The notes below the pieces were generated by a model that had not been told where the DNA came from, did no database searches, and was given only the letters and a program-made list of their open reading frames with translations. Source: Owenia fusiformis (taxonomy: Eukaryota > Annelida > Polychaeta > Sabellida > Oweniidae). Taken from it: DNA of 64,000 bases. The stretch covers positions 13,287,915 to 13,351,914 of the forward strand of contig CAIIXF020000001.1 of NCBI GenBank assembly GCA_903813345.2, given 5' to 3'. This document shows positions 13,201 through 25,200 of the stretch, one piece after another (positions within the stretch are counted from its first letter, which is position 1; every line of letters begins with the position of its first letter). The position numbers and the translations under genes are program-made.

Positions 13201-16200
13201 GACACCACGCAACCTGTAACCAGATAACAAGAATACACCGGGAATTAAACTGGATTATGACGAGTTTAATTATAGATTAATTCAAAACTGGATGAAACCA
13301 ACTTTATATTTTTAGTTAGGGATCTCAATTAGTAAAAATATCATCACATTTTAGATCCTACGAAAAATTCTATTTGCACACAATGCTAGGAAATATGGAA
13401 AATTTCTTCTCGACAAACGACGCAACTGCTGAATCATTGAAAGTAAGTCTATATATTTGCCTGGAAATCATTTGTGACTACCTTTTACCAGTGGGATTAA
13501 TGGGGTCTAGGTGGTATAATAAGCTTACAAATGCATAAAGCTAAAGTTACAACTATTTTGAGTAAAGTATTTTTGATGTAGAAAACTGGTAGCCATATTT
13601 TCCCATTTACTAGTATAAAACACTTTTTTTCGCGATACGGGGAAATGAAAATGCCTTAACATTTACCAAGAATGCCGAAAAACTAATCAGTTCTAAACTT
13701 TTATAGGTAGAAACATCCCTGAGAATTCCAAATGAATCCCTCAAACGGTTTGGCTGGAAACCTGTAGACAAGCCTTGACAGACAAGATTTTAGGACGGAA
13801 ATCCAAAATGGCCGTCTTAACATTTATCCAGAATGTCGAAAAATTAATCAGTTCTAAACTTTATAGGTAGAAACATCCCTGAGAATTTCAAATGAGTCCC
13901 TCAAACGGTTTGGCTGAAAACCTGTAGACAAGATTATTCGGGAGCCCCCCCCCCCCCGCCCAACCGCCCGCCCGCTCAACCGCCCGGCAAACTGATTACA
14001 ATATAGCACCTTAGGGTATAAAACACTTTTTTCGCGATACGGGAAAATGAAAAAATCCATATTCCAGTTTTCCTCCATCAACAATATTTCTCAAGTTGAA
14101 AGATATGTGTCAAGGAGTCATGAATATGAAAATATAGAGCACGAAGTGAGGTTGACAATTAAGGAATACATTTCTCGGCATCATGGCAATCAATAAGAAT
14201 TTATGTTATTCAATTAGCTCTTTAAACTACTGCTTTTAGTAATGATCATTATAGCTAAAGATACAGATCTTCAAAGATATTCGTCACAATGTCTTGGTTC
14301 TTTGCCCACTTTAAGATACTACTATTAAAACTTCTTATGATACTTAAGCAGCACTTTGATATTTAGGAAGGAATGCGTCATAGTCCATGGAAAGTAATAC
14401 AAGGACTTCTTTTTTGTTTTTGTTGAACATGAAGTAGCAGAAATATATTGTTACTAATAACCTAGCTCCACGCGTGAGCTCGTGGTTCGGAATTTGAAAA
14501 TTTGTCCGCTTTGGGGATCAACCTATTTTTCGTTGTACTCAAGATATAGATTCTTGTATAAGTACCTGTGCAAGATGAGCTTTGATAATTCTTCTTCATC
14601 GAACCGAAGAATAGACCATGCATATTGCACAAGTTCGAGTACAAGAAAGATGATCTCATATGACTCTGTATTATGCCATATTTTCACATTTTTATTATAA
14701 AAACAAACTGTGAATTCTCCATAGTAATTTTACAATAAACAGCTTATCCCCATAGCGGACAAATCTTCCGATCCCATCTCGTTATTTTAGGCATTTGGAA
14801 TGATTTGCGGGTTGTATTTGGCTGCAATATGAACAAAAGTTCGCTGGTGCATGCTATTTACCCGATGAATAAACTGATTTATATCTCGTAAATCAAAGTT
14901 CCAAAAACATATCTATCATTCTACAAAGACAATTTAAAAAAAATAATAGTTTCTTATGAAGATTTATGGCTCCTAATCTAGCTGCATGCCACGATAAATG
15001 TTTCCAATGGGAAAACATATATGATATAGTGATAGAGTAATCGCATTTAACTTTCTTTGTACAGAGTCCTATCTACTCTATACCTGATCAGGTATTTCAT
15101 TTAAAAGTGCGTAGCGATCAAACCGATTTATCATGATTATTTAAATAGGAAAAAACTTGTTCACTGCAGTTGATTTTAATTAGGTTGTTCAAATGTATAA
15201 TTTTATTTTATCGTTGGAAGACTTTGAATTTCAGTGACCATTTTTCAAGGTTTATTTCCTTAACATTAATGATTGGATCTTTCTTAGAGAAAAATAACCT
15301 ACCCTTAAAATGAATGATGTAGCATGGACCCAAAAGTATGCAGAACATAAACGCAATGGTCGATGTAAGAAAATAAATGAAGCTTACAGGTATATATCTT
15401 ATATGAAATTGGTATTTAAAAATCACGATCAATCAAATCAATTTAGTTCTTAGATAATCTGGAGTTTACTTAAATATAAAACCTTCTAAATAGCTTAATA
15501 TAACTGACATAAAATATGTCAGTGTCACCCTTGTCATTCTTCGTTTTGTTTGGGCCAGACTGCCATAGCCTCCCATGTTATAAACTTGCAATAGTCACTT
15601 AATTTAATGATTAATGAAAACGTGTTGGTTGAATCTGTCTTAACTTAGAATAGCATACCATTAGATGACCCTGCCAATAATTGATCATGAAATGTTTGGT
15701 TGTCAAATTAATAAACCAAAGTTTTTAAGAATTGCTTCAAGCTTGCTTGAGATTTGGCCCATGTTTTTAAAACGTCATGGAAAATGATTTTAAAAATGAC
15801 GTAAATGTATAAATCAAAGTTATTGTTGTAGAAAACCTTTCAAATATGGAATTAAATAGAAAAACAGTTAGTTGTAAGAGGTTAAAAGTGCAAATCTCTT
15901 TGATATCTCAATGAAAAACGAGAATTAGCGAGATTTCAAAGCTATATGGAAACTCCTCGCAGCCTTTTCGAAACCTGACAAAATCAAATGTTGCATTTTG
16001 GGGTTTGATTTACATTTGATTTTGATTTAATCAATTGATGAATCTTCAAAACTGAAAAGCAATGGGGTGATACCCGTTTATTTAATACACTTCACACACT
16101 ACATTCTAGAAATATTTCATTATGTTTACTGTACGAACTCTTTTTCAGGAATCGTTTCATAAATCCAATATAAGTCAGGGGATCAGAAATACAATTTGCA

Positions 16201-19200
16201 ATCACAAGTTATGAATTACTTTATCTAGTTAATCAAAAACGTCAACTTAAGAATTCATAGCTCTTTCGGAAATTCCTGATTACTCTCGATACACAAATCC
16301 ATTGCACTTTAAGACACCTTCTGGCTTCCCATCACCAAAATAAACATAAGAAAGTAGAATTCAATCATTTTAGTTTTACCCCGTGCCTAATTCAAATAAA
16401 AGCTTGTTAGCCTCATTCTAATCTCCTTAATCGGAACATTAAAAGAATGGTTCTCCAAAGAAATATGAGCCACTTTGGCCAATTTTGGCCTCATGAGATT
16501 ATATTGTTTGATTACAACTGGGATAAAGAAAATTAACTTCATCCTAGATTCAACCGCGCGGTCTTAAATCTCCCGATTCGAAATATGTACAAATGAAAAT
16601 TCCCGAAGACCTATTGCGATATAAAAAGCCATCTTGTCTTAGACCCGCCAATGACGTTCAAAGAGTCTTCATACGAGTAATTATTAAATGATCTACAGGT
16701 TGTCAATTAAATCCCTTCCCCCATGCTACAGCTAAAACCTTAATATATGGTACCTAGTGTGATATACCATTGGAAAGATGATTCAGTTATGTTAACTTAC
16801 ATTGTACCAACTCTCAAGTATTCTGGATGAAATTCACCTATATTTTCATGATGTCTTTTATAGTTAGTGTACTCTCCTTAAGCAGCTTTCATTGCGTCAA
16901 AATGAGAAGGATATGAACTCAGAAATACGTCAAAAAGCTAACCCTTTTCGCATTCCACTTGTTACAAAAAGGTTTTCTCCACTTTCCTTGCACCTTTGTT
17001 TTCTACTTATCCAACCCTATCAAGAAATTGGTTTAATATTCACTGCCTTATACATAGATTGTCATTTTTAGGTCCTTTGACTTTTCTGATACTCGATTCT
17101 TAAAATCCTGCCAAATACGCCAAATCGCCATGTTTCTAGGTCTATGGTCACCTCAATTGATACGATGTAAAGTTTGTGACATTGATTGACATGTATTAGA
17201 TTTATGCCAATCAACGTAACTTTGGAAGACCTTTCCAATGATATGTCACACTTGGTACCATATATCTTGGTTTTGGCTGTAGAGGGGGGGGGGGCGGGAC
17301 TTATTTGACACCCTGTATTATATTTTCAGGATGGTTCGCAGTGTATTCTGTATCACCTCCTCAAAGCAGGAAATTCGTCAAAGAAATGGAACCTGAGTTG
17401 CAATGAGACGGAAGACTCCTTTTTGAAACACGACCACGAAGATTATCCATCAACGTTGACATCTGGGCAGAAAGTGTATGCTTATATTACACCTATCATT
17501 ATTTGTATCGGAGTTATAGGAAATCTGCTCTCAGTCAGAATCTTCTTGTCATGGAAAAAGCGTAAATTGCCTATCAACCATTACTTAACGGTACTTTCCG
17601 CATCAGATTTGATTGTCCTGCTCACATATGTTCTTCTGGATTGGATGAGAAAAGGACTTCCACATTTGCCCGGTCACGTTGTGCACAACGTCATCGACAC
17701 AGAAGGGGTTTGTCAGTTTTACTTATTAATCTCTTATGGCGCCCGATTTCTGTCCGTCTGGATCATAGTTAGTCTTACGATCGAAAGATACACGGTCATA
17801 TGTTACCCGATTAGGAGTAGGATCTTCACTTCGAAAACTCTTAAGGTCGTTGCAACACTTGGTGCATTGTCCTTGATATTCTCCGTAACAAAAGCTTCCA
17901 TTAGTGGAATACATGAAACGGTACCTGGTGGAGAAATATATAAATGTACCTACAAACCGGGTTATAAAGCTGGATCGTTTATACTGGACTATATTTTTGC
18001 CCTATTTACAACCTTGGTACCATTTTTTGTCATCGCGTGTCTAAATGTGATGATCATTAAGAATCTGAACCCATGTATTGGTAGGAATACTTTACATGCT
18101 TCGACAAACAGAGTTTTCGGTTCGAGGCTACTCCGCCATCAAGTTGAATTAACAGTTACTTTGCTCACGATTTCAACTTCATTCGTACTGCTCAACCTTC
18201 CTTACTTTGTCGCTTGGCTCACACAACATTCCATGCCTGAATATCGTAATATGGACACGTTTGCAGAGCTTATGAACGACCACCAACAATTACAAGGATT
18301 TTTACTAATTTCGAAAACAATATATTACCTTAATTTCTGTTCTAACTTTTTCCTCTATTGCATCACTGGTTCTAATTACAGACGCGCATTGATTTCACTG
18401 TTCCAATGTCACCATGAGACGCATTTCATTCACGATCAGAGATCAACGACAGGAAGAGCTTTCTCAACACAAGTGACATCATTAAGTAGAGCGTCATTAA
18501 CAAGCACGGTTTATTCGGGAACTTCCGTGAAAGGATCGTGCATGTATCTCACAGAGTTGAGGACTAATCGACGAATTATACAGACTACCGCGGAGTGATA
18601 TTCATGGTGATAATTGTGTGATTTGATTGATGTAAAAACCAGAACATGATTTCACAATATTTTCAGATGTTAAGTAAATAATACAGTTCTCAAATGCAGA
18701 TCCACGAAACAAGTGTTTGTTTCGTGGATATTTCATAGTTTTTTCGATGTTAAGTTGTTCCTCAGACACTCTAAGTAACGGATCTGTAACGACAGCAAGT
18801 TGCTACTACGGCCCAGCTGTAGTGGCTTAAGCCTTTATAGCTCAGTTGGTAGAGCATCAGTCTTTGGATCCAGGGGTCCTAGGTTCGACTTTCTTTCAAT
18901 TTCTTTTATCCGGCTTGTTACAATTTTGTAACAAACCTCCATTGTATTTCAATAACTGCTGTTTATGTTCATCAAGCTCTATGTACTATTTAAAGGAATA
19001 TTCCTTGCCAGACCCGTTCTCTCTTGATATGGTAGCTATAATCATATATATAGTTTCCATATTTAGCAAAACATGGGAAAATGTTTTAATGTGGTCAATA
19101 TTGATCATTTAAACACCTAGTGCTTATTTCCAGTGAGCTGCCATCTTTTAAGATTTCTTGCAGGAAGTGATGTCATCAACTCTCAACTTCTATAACCTTT

Positions 19201-22200
19201 CCCATAACAGTAGAGAAAAGTAGCACAAAATCACTACAGACAAGTGATCATTAATTTCTGTGCAAAAATATTTTCAGGGCTTGTCAACTTAGAATAAAAG
19301 AAGAGATTTTCAGAAGGATTAAATAAGATACAAAGTTGAAAAAGAATATTTAGCTGGTTTTGTAATTCTTAATAGCTCCTCACCTAATGCTATATGCAAA
19401 GTTGAGACTCGATGACACCACTTCCTGTTTGACATTTTAAAAGATGGCAGCTTACTGGAATTACCCAAATGCGAGTAGGTAGTTACCAGTTTCACCACCA
19501 GGTGGCTGATTCGGGTCAATTAACATGGCAGGTATATAAGAAAGTTCCCTTAAACTTGAATATTATCAAATTAAGTGGCTCAATTTTCATATAACCCTTA
19601 TGCGTCTGATACTTATACTAATGAAAATATGTCCAGTAAAGCAAAATATTATCTGTCCACTAAAAGAAAAGATATTTCATTTTTTGTGATTTTATAGCAT
19701 GGGGTCTATGGGGAATCTCCCCGAGCTAGAAGTCACATTTTAAAAGAAAATTAATTTTTCAAAGTTGATAAGCACTTTTTAAAACCATATTTCTACATGT
19801 AATTTTACATGTAGATTTTAAATATGATATTACTTTGACTGAATTTTGAATTTTTAATGATGTAAAGTAAGATTATTTCTACTCGCATCTGGGTTATTGA
19901 GCATCACATTTCTAAGTGATCAAATATCAAAACATTTTTGCTAAACATGGCAAGCATATATATGGTTATAGCTACCATATGAGGAGAGAGATGGTTTGGC
20001 AAGGAATATTCCTTTAAGTGTAGTATTTATGCTTGGGTCACATTTGCTCTGATCCATCGGCCGGCGCCCGGCCGATTGACTGTTTTATTCAATACTGTAT
20101 TCAATTTTGAACATAATACTCAATCGCCCGGGCGCATTAGTAAAAATCGGAGCAAATGTGACCAAAGCATTACATATGCATGATCTATTATTGTTAACAT
20201 TACTCTCTTTGCTTAAATCGAACAGCAACATATATTTATGTGTATATGCATTTAAGTGTGTCTATTGAAAACTATTAATGTGGCAACTGCTCAGCATTGC
20301 TGGCTGTTCATTGATTGTTTAAACATTACTTTTGTGAGTTTGGTATTCAACTTTTCATATAAATACCAGGTTTTTACGCAGATCCAGGCAGTGTTGCTGG
20401 GGGTTTCCTGACAAGGTATGGTGTAACTGTCATAGCCAAGGTCACGGCATGGATAGATTGTATGTTAGGAAAATTGATAAATTGCCTTCAAGACTTCAAT
20501 GTTGGTCTAATCATGTGTGTTAAGGTGTTACGAGTGTTTATTAATTCAGTCACAGCCATTTACTTTGCTTTTTAAGCAATTAGTCGAGATGTTACCCATA
20601 ATTTCTCAAATTGCCTTCATTTTCTTCATTTCCCCCTATCAAGGTAATTATCCCAAAGTCCCATCGAGTGCCTGGCCCATCAGTCTTCAAATTCTTCAAT
20701 GCTTAGCTTCACACCCCTTTGAAACCATTCAGTCTTCATTTTCTTCATTTCCCCCTATCAAGGTAATTATCCCAAAGTCCCATCGAGTGCGTGCCTGACC
20801 CATCAGTCTTCAAATTCTTCAACACTAAGCTTCACTCCCCTTTGAAACCATTCAGTCTTCATTTTCTTCATTTCCCCCTATCAAGGTAATTATCCCAAAG
20901 TCCCATCGAGTGCCTGGGCCAACAGTCTTCAAATTCTTCAATGCTTAGCTTCACTCCCCTTTGAAACCATTCAGTCTTCATTTTCTTCATTTCCCCCTAT
21001 CAAGGTAATTATTCCAAAGTCCAATCGAGTGCCTGGGCCAGCAGTCTTCAAATTCTTCACTCCCCTTTGAAACCATTCAGTCTTCATTTTCTTCATTTCC
21101 CCTATCAAGGTAACTATTCAAAAGCCTCATCGAGTGCCTGGCCCATCAGTCTTCAGATTCTTCAATTATTCTTCAACCCTTAGCTTTATTCCCCTTTAAC
21201 ACCATTCGCCTTAGCACACAAACACCATCTACTAATTGTTATTTCATACATCTTCAGATACCAATAAATATACAGTATTACATTATTTTGTACAGAACTT
21301 ACTTCTCATGTTCACATTTTATGGGTTTGTTAGCTTGGAATCCCTACAACTACCCTTCATGTTTCAGTAAGACCCTAATACACCATTTTGGTTTCAAAAT
21401 AAACTACTCCCTCTTATACTGGCTTGCCGCGTCCATAATTAAAGGGAAAGTATTTTACACTATACTTAAAGTGCCTGATAAACTATAAAATGCGCATGCG
21501 TCCAGGTGTTGATAAACTATAAATAGCGAAAACCCAGGGTTTGTCATCACAAGGTAAGCCAGGACGTGTTGAGCGAACATCTAGTGTTGATATTGAATTT
21601 ACATGTAGCCAGATAAGTTTCCTTATTGAAATTACATATAGTTATTAGCAATACTTTGTAGGTGATAATTAATAAAATATGAGTATATATGAGAGAAATT
21701 GGCCATTTCGAACCTGTTGAAAGTTTGTGGCTCTCGGCTACACCGGGGAATTTACTTCCATGAGTACAGACACAAATGTGGGGCTCCCCAAAAGGTACGC
21801 GAGAATGTGACCTGGCATCAAATGTACGACTAAATGCTTCTATCGAGTAGATAAAAGAACGAATACGACAATAAGTTATTGCAAACGACAATTCCGAGCA
21901 TTCATCTCACTGAAGTATTTTGAAGTGAAGAAAATATGATTTTTGTTTTGAAACATGGATTCAGATGAACGTAACTTCATTCTGACAACTAATCAAAACT
22001 GAACAAAATTGATTATACGTAACAGACGATTTATTGTTTTACAATGTTTTGATCGGCTAAACGAATGAAACCAAGAAATTATGACATGTAAAATGGCAAT
22101 TTTGAAATGTAAAATTTAAAAGTGACAAACACAACCTCCATATCCACTCTTTATGAGCCCTAATATGTACATGCAGCAGTGGTAGTGTACAGCTTATTAT

Positions 22201-25200
22201 CACACTACTGGGCTTTGTATTCTAAAGCTTGTTGTTTTTAATAACACTGTTCACTCGACGTAAATGTTTTGTGTGTGCGCAGTCAACGATAATCATTGTT
22301 TTATCCCGGTTATATGACCTCGGCAATTATAACAAAACGGTACTAAACGAAAAAACGCAAATAAGAGAAAGCTTTCACACACATATAAAAAATGAACTAG
22401 TCTAATCCGCCAGTATAAACTTAGTCCAACAACATTAGACCTAGCCCGGGCCTCGTTTCTTATCTGACATGTGTTATGGCCCGGCTAGGTCTAACCTCCA
22501 TGACCATTTTGCCTTTGATGCGTTAATTTAATCGTTCAGCAGGTTTCGACAAGCGGAACAAATTAAACCCTGAAAACATGGCAATATTACACAAAGAATG
22601 TGATTCAAACATGCATACATACCTTATAAACACATACACCCCGTCCCGTATCCCCCTTAGACCCTATTGATGCATAATTACGAAAATATTGGAGACAGGT
22701 TTGGAATATGACGAAAATGTCGGTCAGTTTCGGTAACATCGAAATTGCAAATCGTTTCAGGAATTAACCGTCATCACGGCACTGCATTAACGAACAGCGG
22801 GTTTGCAATTAATAACTATTTTGCGTGTATACACGCGCTATATAAATTAATCAAAGATACCTGTTATCCTCAAAATTGATCTTTTTATCCCGAGTAATCG
22901 CGATAATAATTATCAATCTATTTGACAACAATTTCGTTTCGCTGGTAGTTTAATTTTACGATCCGGGACACTCAGACGAACAGACACAATGACTGACATG
23001 CGGAAATGTCACTTTAGAGATTGGTAAGTGTAGCCTCATTTTACTCGTATAAATGAACATTTAACACAAAAATATTGTGTTAAATCGCTTGATGTTATGT
23101 GTTTTTATATTATTGTCAAGTATCAGTTGCACGTTATCGCGGAAAAATGGTTTCGATGGATTCAGAACTTGCATCAAAGGAAAGAATAGTAAGGAGGTTA
23201 AACTCAATAATGGCCCCAAGAAAATTCCTAATAATAAAGAACGCCGTTATTGAGTTTAACGACGTTGAACTAGTATAAACTCTGTTATATACGTAGCCAG
23301 GTCGGGCGCACACTTTAAGAAATATAGACCGAAGAGCAGGGCTACTAGTTTCGAATACACCCCGCAGGTCTAGGCACAAACGTTTTCTGTTCGAAAGCTT
23401 TTGTGCCTAGACCTAAGGGGTGTATTCGAAACTAGTAACCCCGCTCTGAGGCCTATATTACGATTCGAACATGAAAGCTCACCAGAATATTGCAAAATCG
23501 TCAATTTCGATGCTCATTTCCACTTTTTTCATTTCTACTTCCGGTTGAGCGTTTGGCTGTTCTAATTTGTTTACTTACCTCCTGACCCCGACTTAAGTTT
23601 TTTAATGACATTTCGGCCTATTTTAGTGGTTTCACGCATACCTACCACATTGATTATTATTGAAATTATTGGGATTACAGTTTACAAATGCTCCGACGGA
23701 AAATTTTGGCTCCGGACAATTTCTCCCTGCCATTTTGAATTTTGCAGACGAGAGGGGGATGCGAAAAGAACGGAACGGCCTAAACTGATCGAGTGCACTG
23801 AACGAAACACTTAGTACACAGCCGGGGAATTGATCTCGAATATAACCCAGCTGAAGTATTGACTTTGTTCACAGTTTATAGAAGTCATGAATACAGTTAT
23901 GTTCGAATCGTTAGTTAGTCATTCCCCCTGGGTGCCCTCGGGTCATTACATTGGTGTCAGATGTGGGATCAAAGCATTGGTTGTATCCTTTGCGCCGTGT
24001 GTGTGGAAGTCACTGCTAGGGAAAGCAGGGCTGACCACGAGGGGTTGTCCTTTCAAAGGGGGAGATAGTGTAACGACCCTGGAGGCCGTTTCTCGAAAGT
24101 TTCGTTATTAACGATTTTCCGTTTCTCGAAAGTTAACGATTCGTGATGACGTCATGGTTTTTTCGTTATCCATGATTGATTTTACGAGTGCGAATGGGAA
24201 TCTCCTTATTCCATTAACGATGCGGTGTCCATAGAAACGAATCCACGATTCGTTGATAAAGATAAGTTTCGAGAAACGGCCTTCGGGATAGCAAGTTGCT
24301 ACTACGGCCAAAATGTAGTGGCTTACGCATTTATAGCTCAGTTGGTAAAGCATCACTGGATCCAAGGGTACTAGATTCGATTCCCACACGGGGCATTGAA
24401 TTTAGCACACTTTTAATTTCTTTGTTCGACTTGTTACACTAAACTCGTTAGTAAGCCATTCCCTTGGGTCCCCAACTTCAACTTCGAACAATTGCGACCA
24501 TTGATGTGTGATATTATTCTGTCCATTAGACCCTTAATACAATGTATTAACCATACCTCTGCGACCCAAACCCTTGAGTTCAATTCCCATATCAATGACA
24601 CCGTTTGAACAGTTTCTTAGTTCGTAGAATTTATTTGCAGAGTTAATTAATCAGCACACGGTGGCGCAAAATCAATTATTTAACAAGGTTTATACGTCAG
24701 TTCATCCTGATTAAGTGAAGGAATTTCTAAATTATTACGATACATGAGACGATCATTGCTGTTTATCAAGAGCATATTCGCGACACGTCCAAATGAAGAA
24801 GATGGGATTTAATATTTAACTTTAATTTTTATGCATCAAAATCATTGGTTTAACAAAAAGTGTCAACAGGGGTGGCAGCATCTTTGGTCCAAGGGTATTT
24901 CAATTCTTTCTATATAGCTGCTACATCAGTGACGCCAGATCTTGAAGGATGGGGTGGCAGCTCTGAGACCATGGGATCATTGCTATGTGGGCCTTTTAAA
25001 TACTGAACGATGTATTTGCAAATGCTAAATGGGCACCATGGACAAGCTTTAGGATCTCGAGGGATCCGAGATTGAGATTTCATGTCAAACATTCTAATGA
25101 AGACATGATCCCTTGAGACATGTACAATAATGAGGAACAGGAATAGTTCCACTATAAGTCTGACTTGCTACACTTATTACTATAATAAGGTATGGCTGGT

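Larger units (their letters stand above)
13443..17329 (+). other. GPCR intron
   Basis: 3.9 kb. Contains a direct duplication of about 119 bp (13654-13772 and 13815-13932), a perfect CTGACATA/TATGTCAG hairpin near 15503, and the palindromic MITE at 16694-17317, which ends 12 bp before the second exon. No exon recognised. Confidence 0.55.

Noticed and set aside
18840-18890. Functional tRNA gene
   Set aside because: A and B boxes are present but the anticodon arm does not fold, and the same leader recurs at 24292, which means a tRNA-derived repeat.
20615-21200. CRISPR-like array
   Set aside because: Units are 106-123 bp tandem repeats without unique spacers, in a eukaryotic intron.
21547-21891. 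Minus-strand 114-codon ORF sharing a loose FD-x-x-S-x-S-R-x-P pattern with the ORF at 24910
   Set aside because: The resemblance is about ten residues and could be chance; no splice or codon support.
22989-23022. Possible plus-strand first exon (ATG ACT GAC ATG ... TTGG followed by GTAAGT)
   Set aside because: No downstream exon in phase could be found, so a single ATG with a good donor is not enough.
24910-25152. Minus-strand 80-codon ORF with a hydrophobic start (MELFLFLIIVHVSRD) that could be a secreted peptide
   Set aside because: No donor/acceptor-supported partner exon, no recognised motif, and it lies in a repeat-rich intron.
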